DNA of 64,000 nt from Carallia brachiata (lineage: Eukaryota > Streptophyta > Magnoliopsida > Malpighiales > Rhizophoraceae). Each line of letters starts with the position of its first letter. The stretch's first letter is position 1. The position numbers and the translations under genes were made by a program. The notes beneath the pieces were generated by a model. That model saw only the letters and a program-made list of their open reading frames with translations, made no database searches and was not told the origin of the DNA. The DNA is taken from the NCBI GenBank assembly GCA_021464245.1, contig JADCRB010000098.1, positions 248,001-312,000 of the forward strand. The letters are read 5' to 3'. Shown in pieces: positions 1-12,537 of the stretch.

Positions 1-330
1 TAATAAAGCAAAAAATAATATTTACCCATCAAGAGAAAACCCAACAACTCCCAGAAAAAAGTTGAAAAAACAAGAAGAAGAAAAAGAAAAATTGGCGAAA
101 TTACTATGAATCGGATGCGTACCTGGACTTCCCCATGCCCAGAAAATTTCAATATTATCAAATTTTATGGCCAGAAATCTTGGAAAAAAAACAAAGACCC
201 AACAAGCGGGGAAACAAGCAAAGAACGGTGGAGGGTTTAGATGGCGAACAGAAGAAAGAGGAGCAAAGGTCTCCGGCGGGCCCTGCTTCTTTGGACCGGG
301 ACGTGGGGAGGGGTTGGTTTCATCAATAAT
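1..330 (-). CDS. Possible 5' end of an unidentified gene running off the left edge
   Basis: Read leftward, positions 136 to 123 give ATGGGGAAGTCCAG followed directly by a GTACGC donor. The first coding exon would therefore encode Met-Gly-Lys-Ser plus two bases of the next codon. Positions 137 to about 330 are GC-richer than the surroundings and pyrimidine-rich on this strand, as expected of a plant 5' leader. Positions 1-122 would be intron, and the rest lies outside the window, so no product can be named. Forward-strand ORFs here have no recognisable similarity. The start context and donor are good, but one short exon is weak evidence. Confidence 0.3.
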
Positions 331-2179
331 GTGCCGGATTGAATAGTGTTCGGGTTTAATGCATGATGGGCCCTATAGCCTTAATTTTTTTTTTTTTGGA
401 AAGGCCCTTACTGTTTGACCAAATTTATACACGGTTTATTTGACTAGTAGTGATAAATTATATAAAAGTTTATTTTTTGATTTTTTAAGAATTGACGTCA
501 TTGTTGATGTGGTAATGAATTTTTGATAATTTTAATTTTTTTATCAAATTTTTATATAAATTTAAGTTACTCTAAATTTCAAACTATTAACTATTATTAT
601 TAAAGTTTCGTGTAACTTTGGTGTAAAGTTTATCATTATCCTTATCTGATAGTAAAAAGATATGAACCACCGATTTCTGGTTTAGTAATTGAAGATTTTG
701 TTTGTATCATGAATGATGAGTTTAAATTTTTGTTAAAGCCGTTTGACGTGACTAAATGTTACCCTGCAAAGTTTTGGTGAGTAATTTGCTTGCTGAACTT
801 ATAAAAAAATAGAAAGAAGTAGAGAAGGGATATAATAGTTATATAAATCGGCTGGAAGTGGGATATAGGGGAAATTTTTTTTAGCGAACGTAATTATGAA
901 AATATAATAAATATATAGTAATTTAGCTTAAATAGTAAAAAATACATTAAATTTAAAAAAATAAATAAATTATTAAATATTATTTAATTAACTAGATACT
1001 TTTTCTCGTACCTTATTAAAAATATTTATGTAATTTTATTCTCCTATATATTATTTCATATATATTATTACCACGGTGAACCAATTGCAAGAATCTCGAT
1101 GTTTCTCGAAACGTAAGGATGAAAAAGGTCTGTCCAATATGCTTAAAAATTTAGGAAAAAGACGGGTGTCGGACTGTACAGCCGTACAGTACAATCATAC
1201 TTAAGAAAAACAATATAAATTTTTATTAATAAAATATAACCGCATTATTTATTTGTGTAAGAATATTAAAAAAAAAACAACTTTTTTTTAGGTTAAAAAT
1301 TTTATTTTTTTAACAAATATCATATAATATTTATATTTTATAAATATAATTACATTAAAATAATAATTAATTGCACTTGATTAGTAATGCACGGTCACAC
1401 TATGCAGCTACACGGTGTAGCTCTAAAACTTTTCTCTGAAAAATTATTGAAGGGGATTTTATATGCAGAAAGAAGATTTGTTAGAGACAGCCAGAAATTG
1501 TTTATTTTTTATTTTTTAAAAAGTCAAATTTAAAATATATTTAATATTATTTTAAATATTAATTTTTAACCAAACTTAATTTTTTTAATATCTTCTTAAT
1601 AGATTCTGACTCATGAGTCATGACTCAATTCTCCACCGCCAATCTTTTTTTTTTTTTTTTAATGAAAATGTCCCTTTTGCACTTTCGTAGACATCTTGTC
1701 CTCCGAGCTCGCAAAAAAAAAAAATATTGTTCTCCTATCAACCACGAGCTGTCCTGTCTTTGATTAAAATGTTGTTTCTCGTTTTGTCTGCGACATTATA
1801 TTATTAGATTCTCCTCTTGTTTGTACCACGTAATACGGTTAACGCAATAATATCGTGGAAAAACTAATATCCGACCAAAAATATTTGTTAATTATGTCCG
1901 TATAGTTTAATTGTTAGGATATGGTTTATGCAATTATTTTGCAAACAGATTTGCCAGCTTTGGTTGTTGACCATCAGGAACAAAGAACCATCAAGCTTGA
2001 AGTTGACGCTCTACACAACTGGATTTACCAAAATCCAGGCCCACCTATCAAAAACCTGTCAGAGCAGTTTTTATTAATAAGTACGCCCACTTTAATCACA
2101 TCTGGGGGTTCATCTAAGCGTACCTTTTAACGCACAAGTTCATGTCTGAAATTTATATCAGTCACGTCCGTATATGAGT

Positions 2180-3310
2180 TTATAAAATCGAAATTGAGAA
2201 AATATTTTAATTTTTTAATATATAATAATTTTTTATAAACTTATAAATTAAAAATATTAAAATATTTTATATAACAAAAATTTTATTACAATTATAATTA
2301 AGATTCTACAGATCAATAATATAATTTTAATTATAATTAAATAAAAATTTTATTAATTTATATATTTTTATTTTGAATCTAATTAGATATCTAAAATTAT
2401 AAAATTTTCTAATAAAATAAAATAACAAAAAAGAAGAAAAAACTATTCTCAAATCTAGAGAAAAAAGATTAAAAGTTTTCTCAAATTTATCTATCTTTTC
2501 TTAAAAGGAAAAAAAATGAAATTACGTTAAATTTTCTCAAAAGAAAAGAAAATAAAAAAAACTACAACCAATTTTCCTTTTTCTTAAAAAGAAAAAAATC
2601 GTTTTATTTGCTCAAAAAATTTAAAAAAACTAAAAAATAATACTCCAAAATTAGAATGTCTTTTTGTTTTTAAATAAAATAAAATAAAATAAAATAAGTT
2701 TGTTAATAAATGATTAAATTCACTCATCGCGCATGTCTATTATTGTATAAGTATATGAAGTTGAATAAAGAGAAAATTTCAGTTTTTCTCTCTCACCATG
2801 TGGTGACTTCTTAGAAATTCGTAAATTAAAAATATTAAAATATTTTATAATTATCAAAATTCTATTACAATCAGGATTAGTATTTTATAAATCAATTATA
2901 ATCGAATAAAGGTTATATTGATTTATATAGTACTACTTTGACTTAGTTAAATGTTTATGATTATAAAATTTTATAATAAAAGAAAATTAATAAAAACATA
3001 ATGAAAAATTATTTTCAAATTTTCATTTTTAAGAAAAAAATAAATAAAATTTCTCAAATTTACCTATAAAAAAACAATTACATTAAAATTTTTTCAAAAG
3101 AAAAGAAAACTACTCCCAAATTTTTTTCCTTACAAAGAAAATCAATACTCAATTTTGAAATGTCTTTAAACAGTTTAAAAATTCTTTAAAAAAATAATAT
3201 TCAATGTTAGAATGTCTTTTTATTTTTTCTTTTGAAAAAAATAAAATAAACATAATTTTGTCAATAAAAATCATCAAACTGGCATACTGCGTAGGTCTAT
3301 TATTAGTATG
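2180..3310. repeat. Diverged direct duplication, two units of about 0.5-0.57 kb
   Basis: Positions about 2180-2760 and 2820-3310 can be followed in the same order. Each has a stretch like taaattaaaaatattaaaat, then an ATTACAAT-type block, a run of A-rich segments interrupted by TCTCAAA, a segment around TTAGAATGTCTTTTT, and an ending near GTCTATTATT. Divergence is high (point changes and indels), so the duplication is old. No coding potential or terminal repeats were seen. Confidence 0.6.
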
Positions 3311-3511
3311 ATATGTTTTTATCCATCTTTTATTCTTGAAAAAATTTATGTATGCACGAAATAATAAATATAAAATTAGTAATATATTAAATTTTTAAAA
3401 AATAAATTATTAAATTAATTATATCTTTTATGTAAAGTAATTAATATGAACGCATGGTGATGCCGTTTATTCTTTCCTTTTCTGCTTCTTTCGTTTTCGC
3501 ATGTCGAGGTG

Positions 3512-3552
3512 ACATGTTTAGGACTTTTTTTGAACGGTACATGTTTAGGACT
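3512..3552 (-). mobile_element. Poly(A) micro-insertion with 14-bp target-site duplication
   Basis: The direct repeat acatgtttaggact occurs at 3512-3525 and 3539-3552. Between them are 13 bases which, on the minus strand, read accgttc followed by an A-run. Exact flanking repeats of this length around a short A-tailed insert are the signature of LINE-type target-primed reverse transcription. The insert is too short to assign to a family. Confidence 0.7.
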
Positions 3553-4537
3553 CCAAGCGCACATATTTAAGCTACCTACTAATCTTTTCTTTTCAATGGA
3601 AAAAAATATTTAAATATATTAATCATCGTTCATGTAAATTGGAGTCGCAAGTCATTAGTTAACTTATTTTTTCAATTTTTTTAAAAATATTTAACACTAA
3701 AGTACTGTTGAATTAAATTAAAAAAATTCAAAAAATACTTATAGCCTGTTTGTTTTCTTAGAATCTCTAAAGAAAGAAAAGGTAAGAAAAGAAGGTAATT
3801 CAATCAAGTATTTGGATAAACCGGAAAAAGAAAACCAAATGAAAAGCAACAGAAATCAGAAGGTGGGATCTATTTCTTTTTGTTTCTCATCATTATGGTA
3901 GGCGGTGGCGTAGAAATTAGTTCAAAAATAAACAATGGTTAGTTATTTACATTATTGTCCTGTGTGCTTTTACTTCAAAGATTTTGCTTTTATTTTTTTT
4001 GTCCTCTCATTTGTTTGGGGCATAATTGTCTTTTTATATAAATAAAAAATTTTTCTGCACTTTCTTCCTATATCGAAATAAATAATTTACTTTTTCTTAC
4101 ATATTCAAACAACCATCGAAAATTTATTTTTTTAATTTATTTATTTTTTTACTACTTTTTTTTTTTGTCTCTTGTTTAAATCCAAACACACTATTAATAT
4201 ACCGAACACCCAACATAATCCCTCCATTGTGGGAGGACGGTGAAGACTCAAATCCTAACAGGGCTAAAAAAAAAAAAAGGAGGGCATTATTGAATCAGTA
4301 ATCAAACTACGACTCCGAGGGGTAACTGCCTACTTTTTTGTGCTTTAACTCAGCAGCAATGGAATGTTTATCGCGCAATAAATGTCTGCTGTGCTGCTCT
4401 GGTCCGCCAGGTTGCCATCGACAATCGAATGGCAATGTCCTCCATCCAATGCAGTGCTGCCGACAGGGACACAGCTTCAACGTACCATAATTGAACAACT
4501 AATCAACTAAGCACTGTAACAACTTTATTTCTTTGTC

Positions 4538-4624
4538 TATTTCACACTTTTTTTTTTTTGTTCACCTTGTAGAGTCAAAAGACTCAAACAAGAACAGAGC
4601 TTTATTTCACACTTTTTTTTTTTT
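4538..4624 (-). mobile_element. A-tailed short insertion, about 43 nt body
   Basis: The segment tatttcacac plus 12 T occurs at 4538-4559 and again at 4603-4624. The 43 bases between them (4560-4602), read on the minus strand, end in aaggtgaac immediately before the A-run. This is a longer member of the micro-insertion series. The target already carried, or acquired, an A-run, so the duplication is 10 bp if the tail is excluded and 22 bp if included. Confidence 0.6.
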
Positions 4625-5264
4625 CACATTCCAAGTGCTAAAGCCTTTCCAGACTTTTTGGTAGGTCGTTTTTGTTGTCTTCAATTACTGAATTACTCAC
4701 ATGGACATGTATCATTGTGCTCCATATTCGCACTTGCAGAAAACAATGGCAAACAATATCTGACAATTGTCAGGTGCAGATTTGCAAATTGCAATGGAAA
4801 TACGAATATACTTTTTAGCCACATTAGAAAAAAAAAATGTTATAAGTACATAATAATTTAAATTATTAAATTATAAAAATATGTTAAATTAAAAAAATAA
4901 ATTATTTAATATTATTAAATTAATCATATATTTCTTGTGCGTCCCATTACACGTGTCTATGTAATTAAACTGATAACTATTTCAATTGAAGTATGTCCAC
5001 ACCAACAACCAATTACTATAGTTAGCGTTCATGATGCCAGTTATCATCACATATTAGTGCTTTTTCTGGTGAAATTCTCACCAATTGCTCAGCTAAGACA
5101 CGTGACATTATATCCCTTGAAATTGAAGAAACCATACTGAAATCACCAAATTTAACAACTACACATTTCATTATATATTTAATTATTTATAAACTGAAAG
5201 TACACACGTATTAGTTTTGTTCAATGATAAAAATAAAGCCCAATTGTCCGACAACCAGAAAAAG

Positions 5265-6425
5265 CTAAGATCTAGGTTTTTCACCATAAGCTCGCTTGCA
5301 TAACGAGGTGGGCTTCTGTGTGGGTGTACAGAGGCTAGACGAAACTGGACACGCCTGCAGGCAATTATACCCCAAGCTCCCGGAAACCGCCGTGCCACCG
5401 GCGAAGAACGCCGCAGGCGGCTTTCCAATAAAGAAATTTCCGTCGAGAAACAGCCTTCTCAAACTCTTCTTTTGCCCGTACTCCAATGGGATCGTGCCAC
5501 GTAAACGATTGTACCTCAGCGACAGAGCAGATAACAGCGGATAAGCAGCGAAATTTAGGGGAGCGCTTCCCTCGATTTCGTTGAACCCAAGGTCGACTGC
5601 CACCAGGTCGCTGTTGCCATTGGAAGGCTTGGATATGTCGGCGCGTGTCAGGCTGTTATTGGACAAATTAACCTGCTGAAGTGCAGGCAAAAGAAAGAAC
5701 CAAGATTCTAGTGTTCCCGTCAACGAGTTCTCACTGAGATCAACCACTGCCAACTGAGTTAAGCCGTAAAAAGGCGATCTTGACAGTGACCCAGATAAAG
5801 AATTCGCCTTTATAGCTAATTCTAGTAACACATAAGGCAATTTTGGCAAAGACCCAGTTAATTTATTGTAACTAAGATCGAGCCTCCTTAAACTGGACAT
5901 CGAACTCATGGTTTTTGGAAGGTACCCAGAAAGAGAATTATGTGAAAGGTCTAAAAATTCCAGGGTTTTGAGGTTGGTTATCGAGTTGGGGACTGAGCCA
6001 GAGAAATAGTTAGAACGGAGGCTCAAGGTTTGGAGATTGGTAAGAGAGGAAATGGAGAACGGAATCGGGCCAAAGAAGCTGTTATCAGAGAGGTCAAGTA
6101 TGGTGAGGTGGCTAAGTTGGGAAATGGAAGGGTTGAGTTGGCCCGAGTAGCCAGCCGGGTCGAGAGTGAGTTGGGTGACCCTAGTGGAGTCGGAAGAGCA
6201 GGTGATGCCACAGGTGAAGTGAATCCGGCGAGGGAGGGCACATGGGTCGGTGGCGAAGTCCCATGAGCCTAGGCAGGACCATGGTGGAATTGAACTTGGC
6301 TTAATTGAGGCCTTGAAGGCTTTCAGAGCTGCAATGTCCTGTGAGGAAGTCACAGCCAAAGCTAGATAATTGCTGGGGTTGAAGAGAAGGAAACAGAGGA
6401 GGAGGAGGCAGAGAATGTCAAACAT
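5265..6425 (-). CDS. Secreted leucine-rich-repeat protein, At1g03440/At4g03010-like, intronless
   Basis: This is one uninterrupted 386-codon frame. Residues 1-25 form a hydrophobic signal peptide. An LRR N-terminal cap follows, with the WSCLGSWDF and DPC motifs and paired cysteines near residues 50-75. About nine to ten plant-type LxxLxLxxNxLxGxIP repeats run from about residue 95 to 340. A cysteine-rich C-terminal cap ends in GEKPRS. There is no membrane segment or kinase domain, so it is an extracellular LRR protein rather than a receptor kinase. Length, caps and C-terminus fit the intronless Arabidopsis pair At1g03440/At4g03010, whose function I do not know. The ATG at 6423-6425 directly starts the signal peptide. 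A TATTTAAG-like element lies about 110 bp upstream. Confidence 0.93.
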   Translation of the reverse strand: MFDILCLLLLCFLLFNPSNYLALAVTSSQDIAALKAFKASIKPSSIPPWSCLGSWDFATDPCALPRRIHFTCGITCSSDSTRVTQLTLDPAGYSGQLNPSISQLSHLTILDLSDNSFFGPIPFSISSLTNLQTLSLRSNYFSGSVPNSITNLKTLEFLDLSHNSLSGYLPKTMSSMSSLRRLDLSYNKLTGSLPKLPYVLLELAIKANSLSGSLSRSPFYGLTQLAVVDLSENSLTGTLESWFFLLPALQQVNLSNNSLTRADISKPSNGNSDLVAVDLGFNEIEGSAPLNFAAYPLLSALSLRYNRLRGTIPLEYGQKKSLRRLFLDGNFFIGKPPAAFFAGGTAVSGSLGYNCLQACPVSSSLCTPTQKPTSLCKRAYGEKPRS

Positions 6426-8322
6426 TGCCGGGCGGCGGGCGTTGGTTGCAACTTTCCAATGTTAGATTTGGGGTTCGGCCAATGCTTTGACGGGGAAAGT
6501 GGGTATTTTGAGTGGAATTTCGAGCTTTATGAGCTTAAATAGCTGGAGAGCACTAAAAAAGTTTATGCTGGCGTTAGTTATAACAACATTGCGTGTAATT
6601 TAAGATGTCCAGTCCATCTATCTATCTGTGGGGTTTCATACCGAACCAGTTATCGGAAAAGTAATTTTAAAATTCAATAACTCCGATTGGCCATTCAACA
6701 TAAAAATTAATATTCAATAATAAATATGTACTCATTTATTAGTATTAAAAATAAAAAAAACAATTATATATGACATATTTTGATTATAAATCATTATAAA
6801 TGGTTAAATTTAAATGTTTTTGACAAAAAGTTATAAAAACTTTGATTATTTATTAATTTTTTTTAATTTTAGTGACTAAATTAGAAATATAGATAACATT
6901 TATATTCAATTACAAAATTAAATAAAAATTAAGATGCAATGATAATTTGAATAAAATTTTTAGGATAAATTATAATTTTTGATATTTAAAATCAAAATCG
7001 ATCCAACAACAAATCAAACCGATTGTTTCGATTTTTTGCTGGTCATGACCGGTTTCTATTGGGGTTTAAATAGTTCAGATGTTGCTCAATTTTTTAAATT
7101 AAACCAAATAGGTGACTTAACCAGTTCACGATTGAATTGATCTAATCATCTATGTTACTGTGTATCTACATATTCCAACTAAATTTTTTCCAAAAAAAAA
7201 AAATCATGAGAGCAATTATTATAATTACAATACACAGCTGTTGCACTGGGGCAGATATGTCAAATTTTTAAATTGCCAAGCTCATGTGGAATAAGCTATT
7301 TTAAAAAGGTCACCCAATGGTCACTATCACATATTAGTTAATGATATTTGATAATTCAAGAGTTAGTATGGGCTAACAGAAGTAATTCGTATTAAAATGC
7401 TTAATTGTACCGGTAGTAAAGATATCATTATTTTTTCGGAATAATCTTTTTTTATTATTTTTTATGTAACTACTTTAAAGGTCTTGTTCAAGCAAAGAAA
7501 AAAAATAAATAAACGCAAGTTTAAGAAAGCCACAGATTATTTTAGTGAATAAGACCCAAAAACAAGATAAATAAAGTAATTATTTTTTTGACGATAAAGT
7601 AATTATTTTATTAATAAATTATAACACATACTATATTGTTTATTAAAAAAATTGAAAAATTAGGAGTATCACCATACAGATGGCTGTGTTAATTATTTAC
7701 AAAATAAGTTAGATAATTTATGTGGACTATAATTTTAAACCTTATGTCAATAACCCACATTTTTTTTAGAGAGCTATAAAACGACAATCTTTGTTATTAT
7801 ATTTTTTTAATAAAAAATATGTAGTATATCTATAAAAAATCATGTAAGTAGGTCTCACAGTACATTGACAATAATGTTATCTATTTTGGGTTAAAAAAAA
7901 GATAATTTATTTTAAAAATTATAAAATAGTAATATTTAAGTAATAATAAAATAGTAATAAAATAATATAGATTATTAAAAAATTAAAATTTTTAAAAAAT
8001 AAAATTATTAAATATCATTAAATAAATTATATGTTTAATTTATTACTAATTAAAGTTTAAAACTCTTTTTTCAAATAGCCTCAAAATGTCCAAACAGCAA
8101 ACAATTATTTAACAAAAATCTAAATTATTTATTTTTAAAATTTAATTATTTAATTATTTATATTATTTTAATCTCACAACAATTTTACTTTAGAAAACAA
8201 AATTTCTAGGCAAATATTTCCTGTACAATCCAATAATGGCATCTATCCACAAATCAGAAGAACAAAAAGGCTTCTACTTCGTCAGTGAATGTGTAATCAG
8301 TTTGACTATCCAAGACGGTACC
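6426..8322. other. Divergent intergenic region between the LRR and cyclase genes
   Basis: This region must carry the promoters of both flanking genes, which are transcribed away from each other. It is very AT-rich, with foldback-like AT repeats (notably about 7880-8045) and one micro-insertion at 7571-7609. I see no exon. Confidence 0.6.
7571..7609 (-). mobile_element. Very short poly(A) micro-insertion with 16-bp duplication
   Basis: The direct repeat ataaagtaattatttt occurs at 7571-7586 and 7594-7609, separated by only tttgacg. On the minus strand the insert reads cgtc followed by As. The repeat is exact, but the region is AT-rich, so chance slippage is less easily excluded than for the others. 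Confidence 0.5.
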
Positions 8323-11225
8323 ATGACGCCTCTTCTTCTTCCTCTTCTTGCTCCTCTCCCCCTTCTCCACCACCACCGTCGCCGCCTCCTCCCCCGAAGC
8401 CTACCCCACCATCCCCGGCACCACTGACAGCTCCTTTTCGGCCTCCGATACTACCGATGGCCTTACCCCACTCCGCCGCGAGGTCTTCGGCGGCGGGAGA
8501 ATCTTCGACATCACCCATAGGATCACGAGCAGCTTGCCGGCGTGGGATTCCGTCGGCGGGCTGGGGCAGTTCCTGTGGCTTCCGGCCAGCATCAAGAACG
8601 GCTCCCTCGCCAACAACTCCGTGATGAAGCTCCCCACCCACACCGGCACCCACGTCGACGCCCCGGGACACATCATCGACCGCTACTTCGACGCCGGGTT
8701 CGATGTCGACACTCTCGACCTTGAAGTCCTCAACGGTGGTTACCACAATCTTGTCTTCTTGTTTCTTTGTTGTCCAAAATTTCTTCGGGTTTTCACCGTT
8801 TTGCCTATTGTTTTGGCTGAATTTTGACAGGTCCTGCGCTGTTAATTGATGTCCCAAGGGATACCAACATAACTGGTATGCGCTTCTGTTTAAACTATCA
8901 GGAAAAATAAAAAGGGAGTCAGAGAGATTTCTTACATAAACTTATTGTCTCAAAAAAACATGTCACTTCTAAAACAACTTCATTTTAAATCGAGTCTGTT
9001 TTCTAAAAAAAAAAAAAAGTCTGTTACTATGTTTTGATATGTCATGACTCATGATTTTATTGGTTGCATGTGTTGTTACTGTTACACGCTTTCGTTCTAA
9101 AATTTGTTGGCAATAATAACACTGTTCTTGGAAAAGATAGGTGCTTGTTATGTATGGTAAGTAATTCATTAGTCATATTTCTTCTTTGAGACCCACCAGA
9201 AATTCACATCCAGTTGTTTTGAAAGATCTCACCTTGGGTCCCTTAAAAAAAAAAAAAAAAATTAATGTCTTAAATTAGTGTCGAATTAAAAAAGATTAGT
9301 AATTTTTGTAATAAAATTAATAATATTTATAATATAAAATATTAATCGAAACATTAAAATTTAGTACATGTATTATGCTAAAAAAAAAAAAATTGTGTCA
9401 GTTTCGGGGATTGCTCGATTTATGTCTTGATTTCTTGTTAACGAAGTGCTATCCTTTTTATTTTCTTCTCTCCTCTTCTTGTTTTCTTTACTGGTAATAC
9501 TGTAATAGTTATCAAAATATAATTTCTGTCCTACAGCTGAAGCTATGAAGGCCTTGCATATTCCAAGGGGGGTTCGCCGTGTGCTTTTCAGAACTCTAAA
9601 TACTGACAGGTAAATTCACGATTTTTTTTTTTTGGGAGGCTATGAAACATTTGAAAACCCCTTGCTTGGAATATGGATACAAGTATACTGGCTCTGCGAT
9701 CTTTCTTTGTGCATTGTTTCACAACATGAAAATATCTTGTAGATATGTACTACTCTTGGACATCTTTGGCAACGTTTTATTATCCCTTTAATGAAGGAGT
9801 TGTGCTGCAATTTCTTTTGAGTTTACTTTCCTCCCACAATTTGGCAAATTTCTAATTGAAGAAAGATGGACTAAAAAAAAAAGGATAATTGTGGTTTCTT
9901 CTACTGTTATTTGTTGTTGATATTACTCTGAAATAGGGGTACTATAAGACGTTAGATTTTATGAGTACTATTGCTCTGCTTGAACCGTGTCCAATTCACT
10001 TTCAGGAAGCTTATGTTCAAAAATCATTTTGACACAAGCTATGTGGGATTTACTAAGGATGGGGCAAAATGGTTGGTAGAGAATACTGACATCAAACTTG
10101 TTGGTAAGCTGTTATTCGTCTTCAATCTTTGAGCTGCATAGGGAGGATACATCATTCGCTAGAATGTGGCTTTTTCCCCACTGTTTGACATGTCTGGGAA
10201 TTTATATACTTATCCTCACTTGTCAAACTTTATTTCTTTCAGGGCATCTGGGCTTTATTCCCTTCAATCTTATATTCGTCATTCATAAGACGTCACTACC
10301 ATTCTTTGTTCTTGCAACTTGCAAGTTAATGTGGTGTACTGATTTCCAATTATTTTCCTTTTGGATGGCTCTATCTGATGCTGTGAATGTGTGTTTTTTG
10401 CTGAAAATTTATTCAGGGACTGAAATCTTTTTCTTTCAGGCTACTGGAAATGTTTGGAGATCTAAAATGAAACCTTGAACCCTCAATTCTGATGTTTATG
10501 TCTTTTCCCCCTTGAGCGATTTCACATTAGATATTGATTTCTTCGAACTTGTGATACTCATGAGTCATCTTGCATGTAGTTGGGCTGCTGGTAAACAGCA
10601 ACGTGCCATTGCACATTACGTGTGTGCAATTGTGCATGATATTTCTTACTCTCTTCCAATTTTCTTCCAAAACCAGTATTGCACTAACAAAATTGCCTAT
10701 TGGCAAATGTAGGTCTGGATTACTTATCTGTTGCTGCCTGGACTGATCTGATTCCAGCACATGTTGAATTTCTGGAGAGCAGGGTAAGACAATTGCTCTC
10801 TCTTGCAGTGGAAATGATGCCTGCCACATTTGGAGGCCCTTTTCCGAACCTTGTGGCCTTTCTGGGACTTGGGACAATGAGCTTTACCTCTTTCTAGTCT
10901 TTTGCTAGGCACAGGAGAGATTTCTTCTTTTTGGTCCTAGGCAGAGAAGTCATTCCACGTCAACTTGCTTGTGAACCAAAATGGAATTTTAATTTTTGGC
11001 TTTCTTTATAATTGCTGGATAAATCTTTCAGCCTAAGGCCTTAAGAAGACACTGCATTGTCAGTCGATATCTAACACTAACAGCACTAGTATGCTTCAGG
11101 AAATCATTCTGGTGGAAGGCCTAAAACTCGATGACATCCAGCCTGGAATTTATTCTGTCCATTGCTTGCATCTAAGGTTGCTTGGTGCCGAGGGATCTCC
11201 GATAAGATGCATTCTCATTAAATGA
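8323..11225 (+). CDS. Cyclase / kynurenine-formamidase-like protein, with an apparent frameshift after the start codon
   Basis: Six exons: 8323-8735, 8831-8875, 9537-9609, 10006-10103, 10713-10783 and 11100-11225, all with GT-AG introns and consistent phases. Corrected for the frame break, the protein would have 274 residues, the family's usual size. The metal-binding motif [11 protein letters not shown] defines the cyclase/kynurenine formamidase-like family, with DVP and [15 protein letters not shown] blocks further on. An N-terminal hydrophobic stretch rich in Leu and Phe resembles a signal peptide, so the protein is probably apoplastic or secretory. The only good ATG (8323) is one base out of frame with this stretch: its own frame stops after about 35 codons, and the correct frame opens at 8327 right after a TGA. 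Removing one base from ATGACGCC would join them. It may be an assembly error, a strain-specific mutation or non-ATG initiation; downstream exons look intact. Confidence 0.85.
8993..9025 (+). mobile_element. Doubtful poly(A) micro-insertion in cyclase intron 2
   Basis: The octamer agtctgtt flanks ttct plus an A-run. The duplication is short and the base before the A-run is T, unlike the clearer cases, so this may be chance. Confidence 0.25.
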
Positions 11226-12058
11226 ATTTTCCCCCATGGTATGTCTGCATTTTCTATCCTTGCATGTTGTCTGGAATTATCAGTAAAATGCAATACAAAT
11301 GCCATTGCATAACGGTGGTCTTTTCTTGTAGGGGAAACGTTGATATCACTCAGAGATTGTGTGTGGAATAAATAAAGACTGTAAAATGATCTCGAGATTA
11401 AGTTACTGGCCAAGAGGTTTGCTGGAAGGAAATGTGAAGAGAACAAAGTTTCAATTGTTCAATAATACGATAATCTGTTTGACTTTTGTCTTGAATAATG
11501 CTGTCAAACATTGTGGGGTCTTGTTACCATTTTTCGTTTTCAGGTGAATGCGAAGGCACCAATAATTGGAAAGGTCATAACATCACCACTAACTATGAAT
11601 ACTGCTTATTATCGAACATAGCAACAACTTTTGGCTCTGTTTTTTTTTTTTTTTTTTCCCCTCTCTTGTTAAATAACAATTTGGATCATCGTCATTGGCC
11701 TTGATCGTCTGAAATTGATAACATGATCAAGTAGCCTGTTAATAACCCCATTTTTTGTGGTTTTGCACATTAACTGAACTATGCTTGCTCTAGTGGCAGA
11801 ACATAAATTCAGGAATATGCAGGAAATAAAGTCAGAGGGGAATGAAAACAGAATACTCAAAGAACGTAGAACCACGCATAAATTAACCAAGCTGATAATT
11901 GCCTGAGCTTAAAGAATGTTTCTTATAGCTGTATGTGTTATTTACGATTACGCGTACAAGACATCGAAACAAACTAGGTAGAGCTTTCATGCCCATTACC
12001 CTTTCATGGCACAATCTTTCTGGCAACCATCACAGCTTCCTCTGAACTTCCATTCCAT
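11226..12058. other. Convergent intergenic region, 3' ends of two genes
   Basis: This contains the 3' untranslated regions of the cyclase (from the left) and the small unknown gene (from the right), a T-run near 11640-11658, and no further coding signal that I can support. Confidence 0.5.
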
Positions 12059-12537
12059 CTACATTCTTCTTCTCCCATTTTTCTTCCCGCCTGGAATCAA
12101 GTTGGGAAAACGAACTTCTTTTTGAAAACAAAATTTCGTGGAAAAGAAAATCAGTCTGTTCTCTGATCAAGTTAAAAACACATACCTGCAGGTTTACTAC
12201 CATGACTATGGCTTCTTCTATGTTTGACAATATGGGGTATGAACACACCGGTTCCTCCATTGCCATTTCTCCACAAGTTGACAGGCCAAGCTGGGACCAA
12301 CCTCCTGTCCTCATTTTCCCAACAACCGAAATAGCTTCCAGGCTGCATTGCGATAGCCGAACCGTTAGTCAACTTCTTCGAGCTAATGGGATTCAGTTGT
12401 CTAATTTTGGTGCGATCATATTCACTGTCGTCATCAGCAGTCAAGAGCAAAATCTGCCTTTTCAGCTCAGCAAAAGCAGCCTCATCATCCTCATCGACGC
12501 TGTCATTTAGAAGACCATGGTCCACACTGATACTCAT
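12059..12537 (-). CDS. Small plant protein of unknown function
   Basis: Two exons: 12537-12186 and 12090-12059, joined by a GT-AG intron, giving 127 residues. The N-terminal third is acidic (DEDDEAAFAELKRQILLLTADDD). The middle is aromatic and Pro/Gly-rich, with PGSYFGCWENE, VPAWPVNLW and GTGVFIP blocks. The C-terminus is strongly basic (RRSHSH... ending GKKNGRRRM), which could serve as a nuclear-localisation-type signal. It looks like a conserved plant-only family, but I cannot name a function. The splice is chosen because reading through the donor gives a stop after three codons, while the acceptor at 12091 restores a basic tail. The gene is convergent with the cyclase. Confidence 0.65.

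Larger units (their letters stand above)
331..5264. other. Intergenic, AT-rich, repeat-bearing
   Basis: I find no gene. The stretch holds a diverged direct duplication (2180-3310), two poly(A)-type micro-insertions (3512-3552 and 4538-4624), and several copies of a short AT-rich motif around 938-1008, 3368-3440 and 4845-4935. A 69-codon forward ORF at 1921-2130 has somewhat less AT-rich composition but matches nothing I recognise and has no exon partners. The 3' untranslated region of the LRR gene should occupy the last few hundred bases. Confidence 0.6.

Noticed and set aside
1885..1960. tRNA-like start (gtccgtatagtttaattgttaggat)
   Set aside because: It looks like a D-arm, but there is no anticodon arm, T-arm or closing acceptor stem downstream.
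8306..8857. 183-codon minus-strand ORF over cyclase exon 1
   Set aside because: Antisense shadow of a GC-rich exon with a clear family motif on the plus strand.
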